The notes: generated from the sequence alone by a model not told the origin. A stretch of 64,000 bases of DNA from Gibbula magus (GCA_936450465.1 OW388300.1:50271378-50335377); one strand, 5' to 3'; positions 51,746 through 63,456 are shown, counted from the stretch's first letter. Translations and numbers: made by a program.

Positions 51746-52315
51746 ATGCCACGCCTATCTCAAGATGATCGTTGGCATGCTAGAACATGGAATGTCGCAG
51801 AATGTCGTAGAATGACGGTGTCTTCTCTGTAGAACAGGTACCAACAAACTGGCAGCGTCAGAGATCGCCCACGTGCAGGAAGACCACGCGTTACATGACG
51901 TCGTCAGGACAAGTAACCATATCAGGCTCACACATCGCAGACATTGGTTCCAAACTGCAGCACTTTCCAGGCTAAAGGCCTAACAATGCAAGAATTGTCA
52001 GGAATAGTTTGCGAGAGTGCACATGGAACATCGAGATGCCTGTTTGTTGTGGCGTAGACAGCATCTAAGATGCAGAAAGAAAGACTGGGGTAGTGTTCTG
52101 TTCTCAGACGAGTCTCGTTCTTATCTTCACAGTAGTAACGGACGTTCACATGCTATCGACGCCCTGGCGATTTATACGCTGATGCGTGCATGCGTTCTGC
52201 GTGCGTTGGAGGTGCATGCGTTTTGGTTTGGGGAGGCATCTCCGCTAATCACAGGACAGATCTGCCCGTCGTTGATGGTAATCTGACGGACATCCGATAC
52301 AAAGATGAAACGTGA
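51746..52315 (+). pseudogene. Decayed Tc1-like transposase
   Basis: Remnants in several frames: MPRLSQDDRWHA at 51746, RDRPRAGRPRVT near 51862, a helix region with NARIVRNSLRE near 51985, DWGSVLFSDESR with the first catalytic Asp at about 52107, then a VWGG-like segment and LPVVDGNLTD near 52268. This is the order of Tc1-family transposases. Multiple frameshifts and stops; the second and third acidic residues and the C-terminus are missing, cut close to the element starting at 52336. Inverted termini were not found. Confidence 0.8.
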
Positions 52316-52335
52316 CTGCCTCATGTGGTACCCTG

Positions 52336-53866
52336 CCCAGCAAACATGACTATACTGGGCCAGTAGGCCTACTGGCTTGGTACTGGCTGGTAAAGTTGTT
52401 AAAGGCATACTGGCAAACGGTAAGGAACCAGTACTGGCCCAGAACCGTTTTAACTGAATTGGCCCAGTTAAAGGCGCTGTAGCACGTTTTTTGCAAATTT
52501 TATTTTTTCAAATTTCTAATTTATAATGATTGTTTATGTCATTTATATTTACTTTAGAGGGTAAAACATCTTATTACACAAAGCAATGATCCGTAGTGGT
52601 AATTACGGTGTTGAGTATAAAGCCAAAATTGCATGGCGGCCATTTTATTGTGAACACATTTTATTATATTCGAATGACAAAAAAAATTCCCATGGCTTTA
52701 CGGAACCATGTACACTCATTTGCAACTTGATTTTCCGAAGAGAGAAGGGTGATTTACTATTGTTTACATTATTTTTCAAATACATTTCATCGACTTATTT
52801 CAGCGAAAAAACGTGCTACAGCGCCTTTAAGGTAAAATTGTACTGGCCCAGTGCTGGCAATACGGTACTGAAGTACGGTACTGGCCCTGTACTGGCCCAG
52901 TTTAAGGCATATAATTTCCTGTCTAAATGCATTATGGGATATTTTTAAAGAGCCAGTACTGGGCCAGAACAGGGCCGGTACAGGCCCAGTACAGATTATA
53001 TTAGGTTTATATACTGGCCCGGTACTGGCCCAGTACTGGCCCAATTCAGGTATGACACTTCCTGTGGGGAATTATGGGTAGTATTTCAAATTGTCGTCTG
53101 CTTTAGAGAGACAAGAGGAGAAGGCAATGATTTGGTATCCTTTCAATGTAAGTTCAATTCATGAGTTAACTTTAGTTGCATTTATAAAACTTTGATACAT
53201 TCTATATTACTATCTATCTCTGGTGTGTTTTACATTAACACTTGCTGCTGTATGTATTAATATCATTAGGAAATGTAAGTATGAACATAATCACAAGTTG
53301 ATTTTTTATCATTGTCTTTGTACATTGGCCTACTTGTTAAAAATACATTCTGGCTTGTTTTCAGTAACATGTATTTGACTACATATTTGACAATATTGAC
53401 ATTATGAAAACAAATACAAACAATTATTATAAATATTATAATTAATTATTATGAAAATACACATTCAAAATAAAAGAAAAAGATGGAAGATTACAAACTG
53501 ATATGATTAATATTGTTAATATTGTTAAGTAACAATTTAGAAAATGAAAGAGAAAATAGCTAAATCAACCTTCAATTATCAGTTAATTTGGATATTGAAC
53601 ATTTACAGTATACACAATATATTTAATGTACCGGGACAGTGAAGGCTAACCTGAATTGGGCCAGTACAGGGAGTGGTATCGTTTTAGTAATGGCGTGATA
53701 CTGGCCCAGTACTGGCCCAGGACCGTTTGCCAGTACTGGCCCAGTACCACGCCAGTGTGCAAGTTGGTACAGGGCCAGTACCGGATGCATGAATCGGGCC
53801 AGTACCGGATGCCTGTATCAGCCACTACTGGCCCAGTACTGGCCAAGTACGGTCATGTTTGCTGGG
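52336..53866. mobile_element. Inverted-repeat element rich in GTACTGGCCCA repeats
   Basis: Perfect 15-bp terminal inverted repeats CCCAGCAAACATGAC. Both subterminal zones (52350-52467 with 52838-53047, and 53640-53850) are packed with palindrome-forming ACTGGCCCAGTACTGGCCCA units. The 590-bp centre is AT-rich and non-coding. A TTAA-flanked MITE is nested at 52468-52830. Removing it leaves about 1.17 kb. No clear target duplication. Confidence 0.75.
52468..52830. mobile_element. TTAA-flanked MITE, copy 3 (nested)
   Basis: 363 bp including TTAA at both ends. Termini are AGGCGCTGTAGCACGTTTTT on each side, identical for over 20 bp. Body is the same as at 27295 and 30007. It interrupts the CAGTAC repeats of the surrounding element, so it is the younger insertion. 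Confidence 0.88.
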
Positions 53867-53879
53867 TGAAGTTGTGTTA

Positions 53880-55940
53880 ATGGTTACTTCGTTCTAAATC
53901 ATATTAACTCACGTAATACAAGTAAAAAGTATATTACATTTTAAAACAAATGAATATCGCGTCTCATTTCACTCATAAAGATAACCAGTCATTTTTTAAT
54001 ATTAGAATTTTTTAAACAAAATATTGTGTGTATATAGAGTGAAGTTTCAATAACAACATAAGACTTTGACAAAAAAAACAAATTGAAAAAAAATATTTGG
54101 TTTAAAGCTATTAAAGACAGTTAATAGTATCAAGCCTAACGTTGTTTTGTGGAAAACCTCCATGGCTAATAAACGAAGTGTTATAAAATACTTTATGCAT
54201 ATAAAACAATGACGTCTTCTTAAAAGTTAAAATAAATAGATGATTTTCTGAAAGAAGATCGAACTGTTTTGATAGTTTTCTCTCTCGTTTCTCACATGGA
54301 AGGAAATTTATATTTTACTGCCGCATCACAAAACCAAGCACAGATCACTGTACAGGGGAAGTCACTCCAAATATGTTTATCAAAGGGAGAGAACTTTATA
54401 AGAACCGGGTTTTTACACATGTGATAAAACAGTTTATCATGCTCCAAGCGAGTGCAGAATGAACTAGAATATCAACTTAATCTGAAATGAAGATATTTGA
54501 AACTGGTAAGTGTTATTTGTAGAAGGGAATGAAATACACGTCAAATCATGGACATAGGCCTACACAACTGATTCCCAATATGATATGACATTGCAGAAGT
54601 TTGCATTACGTAACGCTTTGTATAAAAATATGTGATCAAACACTATTCGAGGTTATACGACCATATCACATGGGAAAGTTGTGACAGTGTAACCATTGTT
54701 CAACAAACTGCAGTCTTTAGGCAGATCAAGGTAATGCATGCAATCTACTGCAGTACTTTACAGGCGGTCGTAGACCCTGTAAGACATGCAGAGCAGTACA
54801 GTAGTCTGAGTAGATACACTACTGTACAGTAGACACTGTGTGGATCTTCAGTACACTCGCTACCATGTCGACAAAGGCCTTTCTTGGAACTACATGTAGG
54901 CAGGTCTAGGCCTACAACCCGGGCTGACTTAGCAGTTGGAATGCTGTTAGGAATATTTTTTTTTTTTTTTCATATGATTATGAGCTAAAAAGCCTATATT
55001 CAACAAGGGGGCATATGTGTTCTATGTTTAGACCTCAATACATAACTTCTTTTCGGTCAAAAAGCAGCACCACACAATTGCATTTATGTCAAGTTATGAT
55101 TGATTTATTTTTGAGTTGCATGTTATGGTGGAGTGTGGAGAGGGGTTTATTTCAATGCAAATGTGATATTTGGTGGGGGTTGATATCCTTATTACCCAAC
55201 TTCATTGCTTTGGATAAATACAAAACAAAATATTTCTTATTGCCTGAACGCTGTCTGTTTTTGTTAGTGTGAAAGGTGTGTATACTAAATAATAAGTAAA
55301 ATGTTATTTGAAGTAATTTGAAATTTGTTAATCTTTGAGCTTGATGTGCATGGACAAAACATAGTAAATTACTAGTGAATATATTTTCATAAAATTAGTA
55401 AATATTAAGAGTAGGCTACCAGGTATTTTAAAAGTATTTTCATCAGGATTTTCTTATTTTTCTTTACAACTAGCAAGTTGAAAAATTCTTAAATTAAAAA
55501 CAGAAAATATCTACAATTCTAAAAACAGGTTGGCAACAGACCATTTGAGTTCCCACTAAAGTAATAATTTATTACTAATTAGACAACTTGTACATGTAAT
55601 ACAAAGGTAAGACTGCAAAAAGCTTTTGACTGTATTAATACTAAAAATTGTATATGGATTGCCAAGTTCACTTAATTAAATTGAAATAACACATGGTTTA
55701 TTTACAATGGAAGGTAATTATAGAAACAAGATGCCAAGTCACTAAACAGGTGTGCCTCACTGAATGTATAAATAATTTCACCTGATATTTTGATATGGAG
55801 GGGCATAGCTGGACTGACCTTATTTATTTCATTCATCTTCCATGTTACAACATTTGTAAACTACAACTATATAGGTATTTTATATTAATCATGAGTTAAT
55901 ATCATTGTGAGTATACATATATAGAGTATATTGTGAGTAT
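53880..55940. other. AT-rich intergenic stretch
   Basis: No gene or named repeat supported; a T11 run at about 54959. Short open frames lack exon features. Confidence 0.4.
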
Positions 55941-55948
55941 ATAGAATA

Positions 55949-56471
55949 CAGTCAAGCCGCGATAGTCCGGCCCTGATAATCTGAATCTCGCCGAACGGTA
56001 GCAAGCTGTAAGTAACCAAACTAATCTCTATATAAACTCATTAAATGTTGATTCATTAATCCGTTGATTCCGTTTCCGAATCCGAACGTCAATTAGCCGT
56101 AACGGATTAGTTAATTACAACTATTTCTGCTTCATTAATCCGGTGACAATCCATCACACTGATTTGATCGGTAAACTTCCATGACATTTGATTGAGCGTG
56201 TCAGTATTTCGTGATTGTAATGAATTGTAATGTTTTACATAGTGTGTCAGTAGTTTGTGATTGTAATATATTGAATTTTCTCATTTTGTGTGATAATTAT
56301 AAATATCCAGCGTGTCAAAGTCATGTGATATTCTAAATATGTTCTCGTCTGTCTGTAGATTCAAAGGTAATCAACTCCATCTTGTTTGGTTCATTTCAGT
56401 AGTCCGAACATTTCACTATCCGAACGTTTTTGATGAAAGACGGAAGCGTTCGGATTATCGAGGACTCACTG
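55949..56471. mobile_element. pogo/Tigger-like MITE
   Basis: The ends read CAGTCAAGCCGCGATAGTCC and, inverted, CAGTGAGTCCTCGATAATCC, then GAAC. CAGT(N)CC.CGATA.TCCG termini are characteristic of pogo/Tigger relatives. TA precedes the left end; the right-hand TA is not preserved. No transposase. Confidence 0.7.
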
Positions 56472-56483
56472 TTCATAGAGGAT

Positions 56484-56620
56484 ATCTGTCTTTTCTTGAC
56501 TAATACCATGTTTATCTCATCAAGTGAGGTAGAAAGGTTGGCACAGCCAAAAGTGAAAATATATAACTTTTCTACCTCAAGAGATGAGATAAACATGGTA
56601 TATTGTCAAGAATTGACAGA
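56484..56620. mobile_element. Fold-back element, about 137 bp
   Basis: ATCTGTC...TTCTTGAC...ATACCATGTTTATCTCATC at left pairs with GATGAGATAAACATGGTAT...GTCAAGAATTGACAGAT at right, and GAGGTAGAAA pairs with TTTCTACCTC inside. Lies 12 bp right of the pogo-like MITE. Confidence 0.7.
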
Positions 56621-57400
56621 TACTATATTTATTTTATGGTGTTTTCCTTGTAATTACGTCCGAAATGGGTCGTTTTCACGCCGAGCGGCTGCTAGGAACA
56701 GCCAATCGCCACAGTAACACTGTGACGTCATAAGCAAATTTGCTTCGTCAGACCATTGTTTTATGACATCAAATTATATCAGTCACTGGTCGCAGTGAAA
56801 ATATAAGTTATTTTCACTGTAGCTTGATAGACGGTTTATTTCACTGAAAAATCCCACTATTTCATTGCTCATCATATAAGAAAGTATATTATTAGTACAT
56901 AGAGAGTATATGAGATTCTCCTCTTCTGGATTAACAACTCTTTTAATACCTGGTATTCAGTTTCAGGCAAGTTTGTAAAATGAACAAGATCTTTTAGTGA
57001 TGTTTTATTATTTCGGTTAGAGGAAGGTACATTTTCTTAGTGTGTTTAGAACTCAACCTACGGTACGTTCTCAGCCAATCAGACGGTCATATTTTCCTGA
57101 CAAAATAGACTCTTAATGATTAAGAACTCAAAGCTAAAACGCTCTTCATGACACGCCCTCTCTGTGCCTGATTGGTCAAAAACAAATGACAACAATGTTT
57201 TACAACTTTTTATTGACATGTGCCCCACGTGACTCGAAGTAAACGCGACCTCGACACTACGCTACACATGTCCATACAGCTTAGCAACATCGCGTCATAT
57301 GAAACAATTACGTAGGAAATCACAGAAACAGTGACGTCATTGAACCTGTCAATCAAAAGTAGGTGGAGTTCTAAGTCAGTTAGAACCTATGAAGAGAAAT

Positions 57401-57460
57401 CTTCGTGATTAAGAAGGGGCTCGCTCGCTATGCTCGCTCCGCCCCTTCTTAATCACGAAG
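57401..57460. repeat. Perfect 20-bp stem hairpin
   Basis: CTTCGTGATTAAGAAGGGGC and its exact inverse GCCCCTTCTTAATCACGAAG flank a 20-base loop of GCTCGC repeats. Outer GTTAGAAC and GTTCTAAC extend the symmetry. Probably the end of a longer repeat. Confidence 0.8.
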
Positions 57461-57850
57461 GTTCTAACTATTACGTAAATAGAGATTATTGTCCAAGCAG
57501 ATATGTCATACATGTTTATGAAATGAGTCTCAATATTTGTATTACTCTCAGTAACTGGTGAGAATCTGCAGCAGTGACAATTGTTTTCTGGCATTCAACA
57601 ATTTTGAAAAGGAGTGTGATCGGGGCTGGCTAGTCAGACACCCCTCTGAATCTTTCACTGGGAAAGTACATCTTTCTGGATTTTATCTCCATTTACTAAA
57701 TAAAACTTTCATTCAATGTCATAACTAGGGTGCATGTGTACAAACCTTATGTTTAATTCTCACCGGATCAGATAGCACACAGTGAATCTGCCATTGATAC
57801 ACACAGCCTGTAAGTACATGTATGCTGGACTATGTAAGTTTATGTATTCA

Positions 57851-58369
57851 GTGTCAGCTGGTGATAGGATCTACTGGTGCCATCAAAGTCAGAGTATAGA
57901 ATTAGCTCTTATCAATTTAACAGCCAGGTTGGTGTTTCATCCCAATGCCATTGCTGAATCCAAAAGTTTACCCTTATCTTATTGTAAATGTATGAAACAA
58001 ATTAATGTTTGTTGCACAAGTTATGTAATTATTTGGATAAAATGTGATCTCAATAATTAACCCAATCACAAAATATCTTCAAACAGCCACAAGTCCCTTT
58101 TGTGACCTTAACCTTATTTTTAAGATAGCATTCAACCACTTTTCAAACTCCACTTTCATTTAAGGAGAGATGGGACGGAGAAATAGCACTCGCTCATGGT
58201 AATGTATAGCTGTAAATAAGTCACAAAATATGTGCATTATGTTCTTTGGAGTAGAGGCTTACCCGTATACTTACAGAAAGCGCTTAAATGTACCGTAACG
58301 CCTTTTTAATGGTCATTTTACGACATGCCGCATGACGTTACCGTCGCCTATATTTGCTGTAAATATGTT
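57851..58369. repeat. 519-bp direct repeat, left copy (flanks LINE)
   Basis: Identical to 61117-61635 (offset 3266) apart from one T/A difference at about 57936/61202. Ends exactly where the LINE T-rich (poly-A complement) end begins. Interpreted as a target-site duplication. Confidence 0.93.
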
Positions 58370-61116
58370 TTTTTTGTGTTTTTTTTTAATATTTTTTATT
58401 CCATTTCAAGCATGATGTACAGTTTATAGCAAGGTTAACATGTGTTGGCAGTCAAATGTAAATAAAAATACACATAACTGTGAAAAGAAGGCATGGTATA
58501 GTCATGTGGTTTCAATTTGCACATAGGAGAAGTAACTAGTAATGATTTGGTGATGATCAATAGGTAAATTGACATATTCGGGTATTTTATGAGTGCTTCA
58601 TTTCAATATTAAGAGTAATTTCTAGATTTTGCCATTTCTTAGTGAAATGCTGATATCTACTATTTTTTATTGCAATAAATCTTTCTATATTGCATACATC
58701 CTTTAGCAATGTAAGAAATCCTGCATAAGATATATCTTGCTGTTTTAAACTTGATGTATAAATAAATCTTTTGGCGAGAAGTAAAATATGATTTATAGCT
58801 TGGTTATGAGAGAATACTCCAAACATTACAATGAATTTGGAAAGAGTTAAATTAGATTGGAGGTTGTCATTTAGAAATTTCTCAATTTTTTCCCAAAAAT
58901 TCTTAACAAATTGGCATTCAAAATAAACATGTGATATATCTTCTGGAGCATTTTTACGAAAAGTACATGTATCATCATCAACTAACTTCATTCTTAATAA
59001 TTCTTTCTTTGTATACACAATTCTGTTAATAAATCTGTATTGAAAGTCTAAAAGCTTACAGTCCTTTGTACAGTTCCTATAGTAACTAAACACATCTTTC
59101 CAGTCAATTTCATGCAGAAATACCTTGTTCCAATATCCCAATGACTTGGGTGCAGTATCATTCTTAATTAGTTCATCATAAAATGTCCTTGAACTTTCAG
59201 CATTAATAAACGTGTATCTGTAAATGTTTGTGGCCTGAGGCATGTTACATGTTAGTGTTGTATGTCTTATTTGATATCTCCAGTTTTTTGGAATATTGTT
59301 TATCAACCGCTGATAGTCTAAGAAGGTTCCTTTTATTTTGTATTTTTGTTTGAAATTTTCAAAACTTAGGAAGCCATTTTCGTCACATATATCTTTGATA
59401 CTATGAACTCCTGAGTTAAACCAGTTTTTAATAATGTATGATGATTTAAACAAATGGTTAAACCATAATGGTTGAGTTATGATTTGGTCTACATTATTTT
59501 CATCAATGGTAATTTTCTTGTAGAATATTCTCAAAGCCGATAAAGCATCTTTCCAAAAAGGATTATCTTGATCAGATAAACAATCGACCCCGTTACAGCC
59601 TAGTTTGAGGAAATGTTTTAAAGTAAAAATGTTTGAAGTTTGTTCAAGTTTCTTATACTTTCTTTTCAATGAGTATATCTTTAGAGCATTAATAAAACAT
59701 TCTATATCTATCATTCTTAGGCCTCCGTCTTGATAACTTCTGCTTATAGTTGATCTCTTAATTTTGTCATTTTTGTTTTTCCATAAAAATCTGTAGATTA
59801 TTTTATTAAGTTCTTTAATGAATGTTTTAGGTGGATTAGGTAGAGCAGAGAAGATATGTACTAAGGTTGATATTGCCAAGGATTTGATTACTGTGATTTT
59901 TCCAATGAGTGTTAAATTTCTTCTGTGCCAACTGGCGAGTAGTCTATTGATATGTTCTAGGCGTTTTCTGGTGTTGATCACCCACAAATCATTTAATGTA
60001 GCATTCAGTGTGATTCCTAAAATTTCAAAGTCCCAACTGTGCCAGTCAAGTTTAAGGTCACTGACTAATGTTACCTTACTCTCAGACATAGAGCCTATCC
60101 AAACAGCTTTGGTTTTTTCTATGTTCATTTTAAGTCCTGAAATTTGGTAAAATATGCGAAGAGTTTCCATTGCTGCATTCAGGCTTTTTTCAGATCCATC
60201 TAAATAAAGTTGAGTATCATCAGCATACTGTCCTAGTTTATGTTCCTTATCATTAAGTGTTATGCCTTTTATTTCCGGATTTGTCCTCATCATTATACCT
60301 AATATTTCAACTGCAAGTATGAATAAGTAGGGTGAAATTGGGTCCCCTTGTCTACATCCCCTTTCAAGTACAAAAAAAGATGAAAGATGTCCATTTTGAA
60401 TTACTGATGCTGTTGTATTTGAGGTTAAAATTTCTACCCATTTGATAATCTTAGGCCCAAAACCAAACTTTTTCAGTACCTGCATTATAAAAGGTTTAGA
60501 GATTGTATCAAATGCTTTTTCGAAGTCGATTAGGAGAAGCAAACCAGGTTTGTTTAGCTTTTTGGCTTCAAATATAATATCATAAAGCATCCTAGTGTTT
60601 TCACTGATACATCTACCTGGAATAAATCCTGTTTGATTCTCATGTATAATTTTATTCAAAGTTTTTTTCAGTCTATTTGTAATACAAGAGCTTATTATCT
60701 TATATAAAGCATTAAGCAATGAAATAGGCCGCCAATTTTTAAGTAGTTTCCTATCCTTATTAGGTTTTGGCAGACAGGTAATGATTCCCCTGTTCATTGT
60801 ACCTGTCAATGAATTATTAGAAAAAGCCTCCTTTATAAACCTAAAGATCCATTGACCCAGATCCTTCCAAAAGAATTTAAAAAACTCAATAGGATAACCG
60901 TCGATACCTGGACTCTTATTGTTTTTCATAGATAAGACAGTTTTCTTTATTTCATCCATTGTCAGGTCCTTTTCGAGTTCGTCATAATCTTTTCTTATTA
61001 TTTTTGGTGTATCTATATTATTGAGTATTTTATCTGTAGTGTTGTCATCACTGTTCGTTTGTTTATATAGTTTAGAATAGAAACTTTTCAATTCTTCTAA
61101 AATGTGTTTTCCTTCT
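58370..61116 (-). mobile_element. 5'-truncated L1/Tx1-type LINE insertion
   Basis: 2747 bp. At the left junction the plus strand is T-rich, the complement of a poly(A)-like 3' tail, with TTTATT (AATAAA on the minus strand) at 58395-58400. The 3' untranslated part is about 215 bp. The right junction cuts into the coding frame, so the endonuclease and first open frame are absent. Flanked by 519-bp direct repeats. Confidence 0.9.
58587..61091 (-). CDS. LINE ORF2 fragment: reverse transcriptase and C-terminal zinc-binding region
   Basis: 834 codons, no stops, from an internal ATG; the frame remains open upstream to the insertion junction at 61116, so the true start is lost. Residues 46-75 hold KSPGIDGYPIEFFK; 119-127 NWRPISLLN; 152-160 NQTGFIPGR; motif A LIDFEKAFDT with Asp189; RQGDPISPYLFIL 248-259; the catalytic YADD at 289-292. 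The C-terminus has a C...H.....C pattern (TCTFRKNAPEDISHVYFECQ) like zf-RVT domains. Motifs fit the L1/Tx1 group of non-LTR retrotransposons. The apurinic endonuclease is missing, so the copy is not autonomous. The intact frame and near-identical flanks indicate recent insertion. Confidence 0.93.
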   Translation of the reverse strand: MKSFYSKLYKQTNSDDNTTDKILNNIDTPKIIRKDYDELEKDLTMDEIKKTVLSMKNNKSPGIDGYPIEFFKFFWKDLGQWIFRFIKEAFSNNSLTGTMNRGIITCLPKPNKDRKLLKNWRPISLLNALYKIISSCITNRLKKTLNKIIHENQTGFIPGRCISENTRMLYDIIFEAKKLNKPGLLLLIDFEKAFDTISKPFIMQVLKKFGFGPKIIKWVEILTSNTTASVIQNGHLSSFFVLERGCRQGDPISPYLFILAVEILGIMMRTNPEIKGITLNDKEHKLGQYADDTQLYLDGSEKSLNAAMETLRIFYQISGLKMNIEKTKAVWIGSMSESKVTLVSDLKLDWHSWDFEILGITLNATLNDLWVINTRKRLEHINRLLASWHRRNLTLIGKITVIKSLAISTLVHIFSALPNPPKTFIKELNKIIYRFLWKNKNDKIKRSTISRSYQDGGLRMIDIECFINALKIYSLKRKYKKLEQTSNIFTLKHFLKLGCNGVDCLSDQDNPFWKDALSALRIFYKKITIDENNVDQIITQPLWFNHLFKSSYIIKNWFNSGVHSIKDICDENGFLSFENFKQKYKIKGTFLDYQRLINNIPKNWRYQIRHTTLTCNMPQATNIYRYTFINAESSRTFYDELIKNDTAPKSLGYWNKVFLHEIDWKDVFSYYRNCTKDCKLLDFQYRFINRIVYTKKELLRMKLVDDDTCTFRKNAPEDISHVYFECQFVKNFWEKIEKFLNDNLQSNLTLSKFIVMFGVFSHNQAINHILLLAKRFIYTSSLKQQDISYAGFLTLLKDVCNIERFIAIKNSRYQHFTKKWQNLEITLNIEMKHS

Positions 61117-61635
61117 GTGTCAGCTGGTGATAGGATCTACTGGTGCCATCAAAGTCAGAGTATAGAATTAGCTCTTATCAATTTAACAGCCAGGTTGGTG
61201 TATCATCCCAATGCCATTGCTGAATCCAAAAGTTTACCCTTATCTTATTGTAAATGTATGAAACAAATTAATGTTTGTTGCACAAGTTATGTAATTATTT
61301 GGATAAAATGTGATCTCAATAATTAACCCAATCACAAAATATCTTCAAACAGCCACAAGTCCCTTTTGTGACCTTAACCTTATTTTTAAGATAGCATTCA
61401 ACCACTTTTCAAACTCCACTTTCATTTAAGGAGAGATGGGACGGAGAAATAGCACTCGCTCATGGTAATGTATAGCTGTAAATAAGTCACAAAATATGTG
61501 CATTATGTTCTTTGGAGTAGAGGCTTACCCGTATACTTACAGAAAGCGCTTAAATGTACCGTAACGCCTTTTTAATGGTCATTTTACGACATGCCGCATG
61601 ACGTTACCGTCGCCTATATTTGCTGTAAATATGTT
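61117..61635. repeat. 519-bp direct repeat, right copy (flanks LINE)
   Basis: Mate of 57851-58369. The sequence beyond 61636 (ACTCTCTGCATTATTCC) would be the original right flank. Confidence 0.93.
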
Positions 61636-63120
61636 ACTCTCTGCATTATTCCAATTACATACATATCTCAAGATGAATATAAATTGTCTTGAGTGATTAA
61701 CTGATATTTGTTCTCCAATTTGCTTAGATATAATTACATGATAGGTCGTTAAAGTTACATTTATTTGATCAAAATTGGTGTGATGTCAGGTTTTTACGTT
61801 TTAGTAGGTAAATTGAAAAATGACTTAAAAGTAATGAACAAATGTTCGGTGACCCCCTATTATTATTTCTGAATTCCTTTCTTCATTCAACTGTGCACAT
61901 CATATTACATTTTTAGCAATATCTGACTAAAATATGTGTGGCAGTGAAAATTCATGTTGTACTTGTGAAAAAAAATGATAAAAATGTTGTTTATTTTTAA
62001 AAAGAGCTTAATTGAATTCTGTTTCTCATAATAGAGTCATTGATTTTCACAATATAAACTTGCTATACATCCCTCGATGTGACTAAATGTATCTGAAAGG
62101 ATTCCAAGTTTATTCACTGAAAGCGTGTGCTTCATTTAGGTAGACCAAATTGGTTCAAAATAGCGTAATTTGCTGACAACATTATTATTATTATTAATGC
62201 CAATAACTCTTTAAATGGTTTGGTAACCCACAAATTTTCTGTCATTTTTGGATAAGAGACATAATTAACTTTTTATTGTGAAAAAATAATAGAATTCTAA
62301 CATGTTTGATTTCATCGTTCTATATCTCCTTAATATAGATCTCCTGAACTGCTTCATTTCATGTCTGAATGTTTTGTGGCTTCATACATTTTCATACATT
62401 TTCATACATTTTCAATGTCACAACAACTCACTGTACTAAATGATTAGAAGAACCAGCTTATTTATACTCCTTTGGTCACAGGAGACATTGGCAGTGTAGA
62501 AGCAAACCAAAGGGGACAGACACGAAATAGAAGTATATTTATACACATGTCCATGTAAGATATAAACATGCTTGTCATTACACCGTGTCCAGTGTCCAGT
62601 CCAGTCCATGGAATAAATTAAGTCTTTACTGGCAGTGCAGGGCTTGTAATTAGCAAATTAGCCAGCCCTGTCGGACTGTTAGGCCCATTGTTTTTAGAAA
62701 GTCAGTTTATCAAAAATCAGACAGGTCAGATGGGCTTGCTGGCCAATTTTTTGCAACTGGCCCCAAAAGAAACTAACCAGCAATTGGCTGACAGACAGGC
62801 AGCTATTACTAACACTGGTCCGGTTTGTGTAATTTGGGGGTATATTTAGGATCTGGCACAGGTGTGGCAAGCACTTGCTGATTGTTGATTCCTCACAATG
62901 TTTCTCCTGGTTGTTGATTTCTCACGACGTTTCCCCTGGTTGTTGATTTTTTGACATCTTCATTCCAGAGCCTCATGGATACAGATGGACCCCGTTATCA
63001 ACTCGAGGAAACTCCTGATTTTTAACCTGGAAGAGATTGACTGGAACCAGTTCTTGCCACTCCTGTCTGCAGCTTAATAACCTGTCATCACATGAATGAA
63101 CCAATCACCTTGACCAAAAA
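61636..63120. other. Intergenic / 5' flank of the ABCB6-like gene
   Basis: AT-rich to 62500, with a tandem (TTCATACATT)3 at 62381-62410. From 62840 onward base composition rises and GTTGTTGATT.CTCAC phrases repeat (62880, 62910, 62938). Probably contains the promoter and 5' untranslated exon; none can be placed. Confidence 0.4.
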
Positions 63121-63198
63121 CATTGACCCTTACCTGTTGGCCAATAACTGCTGAATTCTGAACCTGATTCCACAGCTGATCGAATCTAAATCAGCAAA

Positions 63199-63456
63199 AT
63201 GCTGTTCTGTGATAATGGAACGATCTGGACAGATGTCTGGCTGGATAATGGACTGAACCAATGTTTCTTCGACACGATATCGGGCGGGATCCTCTTTGTC
63301 GTTATCTTCCTGTGTGGACTCCTCCAATGTTTCATGTACAGCCGATATGCCATCCTGATCGAGTCGCGCCGTGTCCCCCGATCTTCCTGGTATATCGTAC
63401 AGGTCGTCCTGACCCTGCTGCTTATGACCGAGTCCCTTCTGCACATGATTGTACAG
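63199..63456 (+). CDS. ABCB6: ABCB6/HMT1-like ABC transporter, first coding exon
   Basis: 86 codons from ATG at 63199 (context AGCAAAATGC) to CAG at 63456, where GTCTGG would be a weak donor. The frame otherwise stops at 63496-63498. The peptide begins MLFCDNGTIWTDVWLDNGLN then QCFFDT, matching the W.DGL..CFF.T start of ABCB6/HMT1 proteins as I remember it. It has two membrane segments (about 27-46 and 66-85) separated by RYAILIESRRVPRSSWY, as in the TMD0 region. ABCB6-type half transporters sit in mitochondrial, lysosomal or plasma membranes and move porphyrins or phytochelatin conjugates. The rest lies right of the window. An ABCC-type N-terminus is the alternative. The exon end is uncertain. 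Confidence 0.58.

Noticed and set aside
57782..58060. 92-codon open frame repeated at 61102-61326
   Set aside because: The repetition is explained by the 519-bp duplication flanking the LINE; the peptide has no family resemblance.
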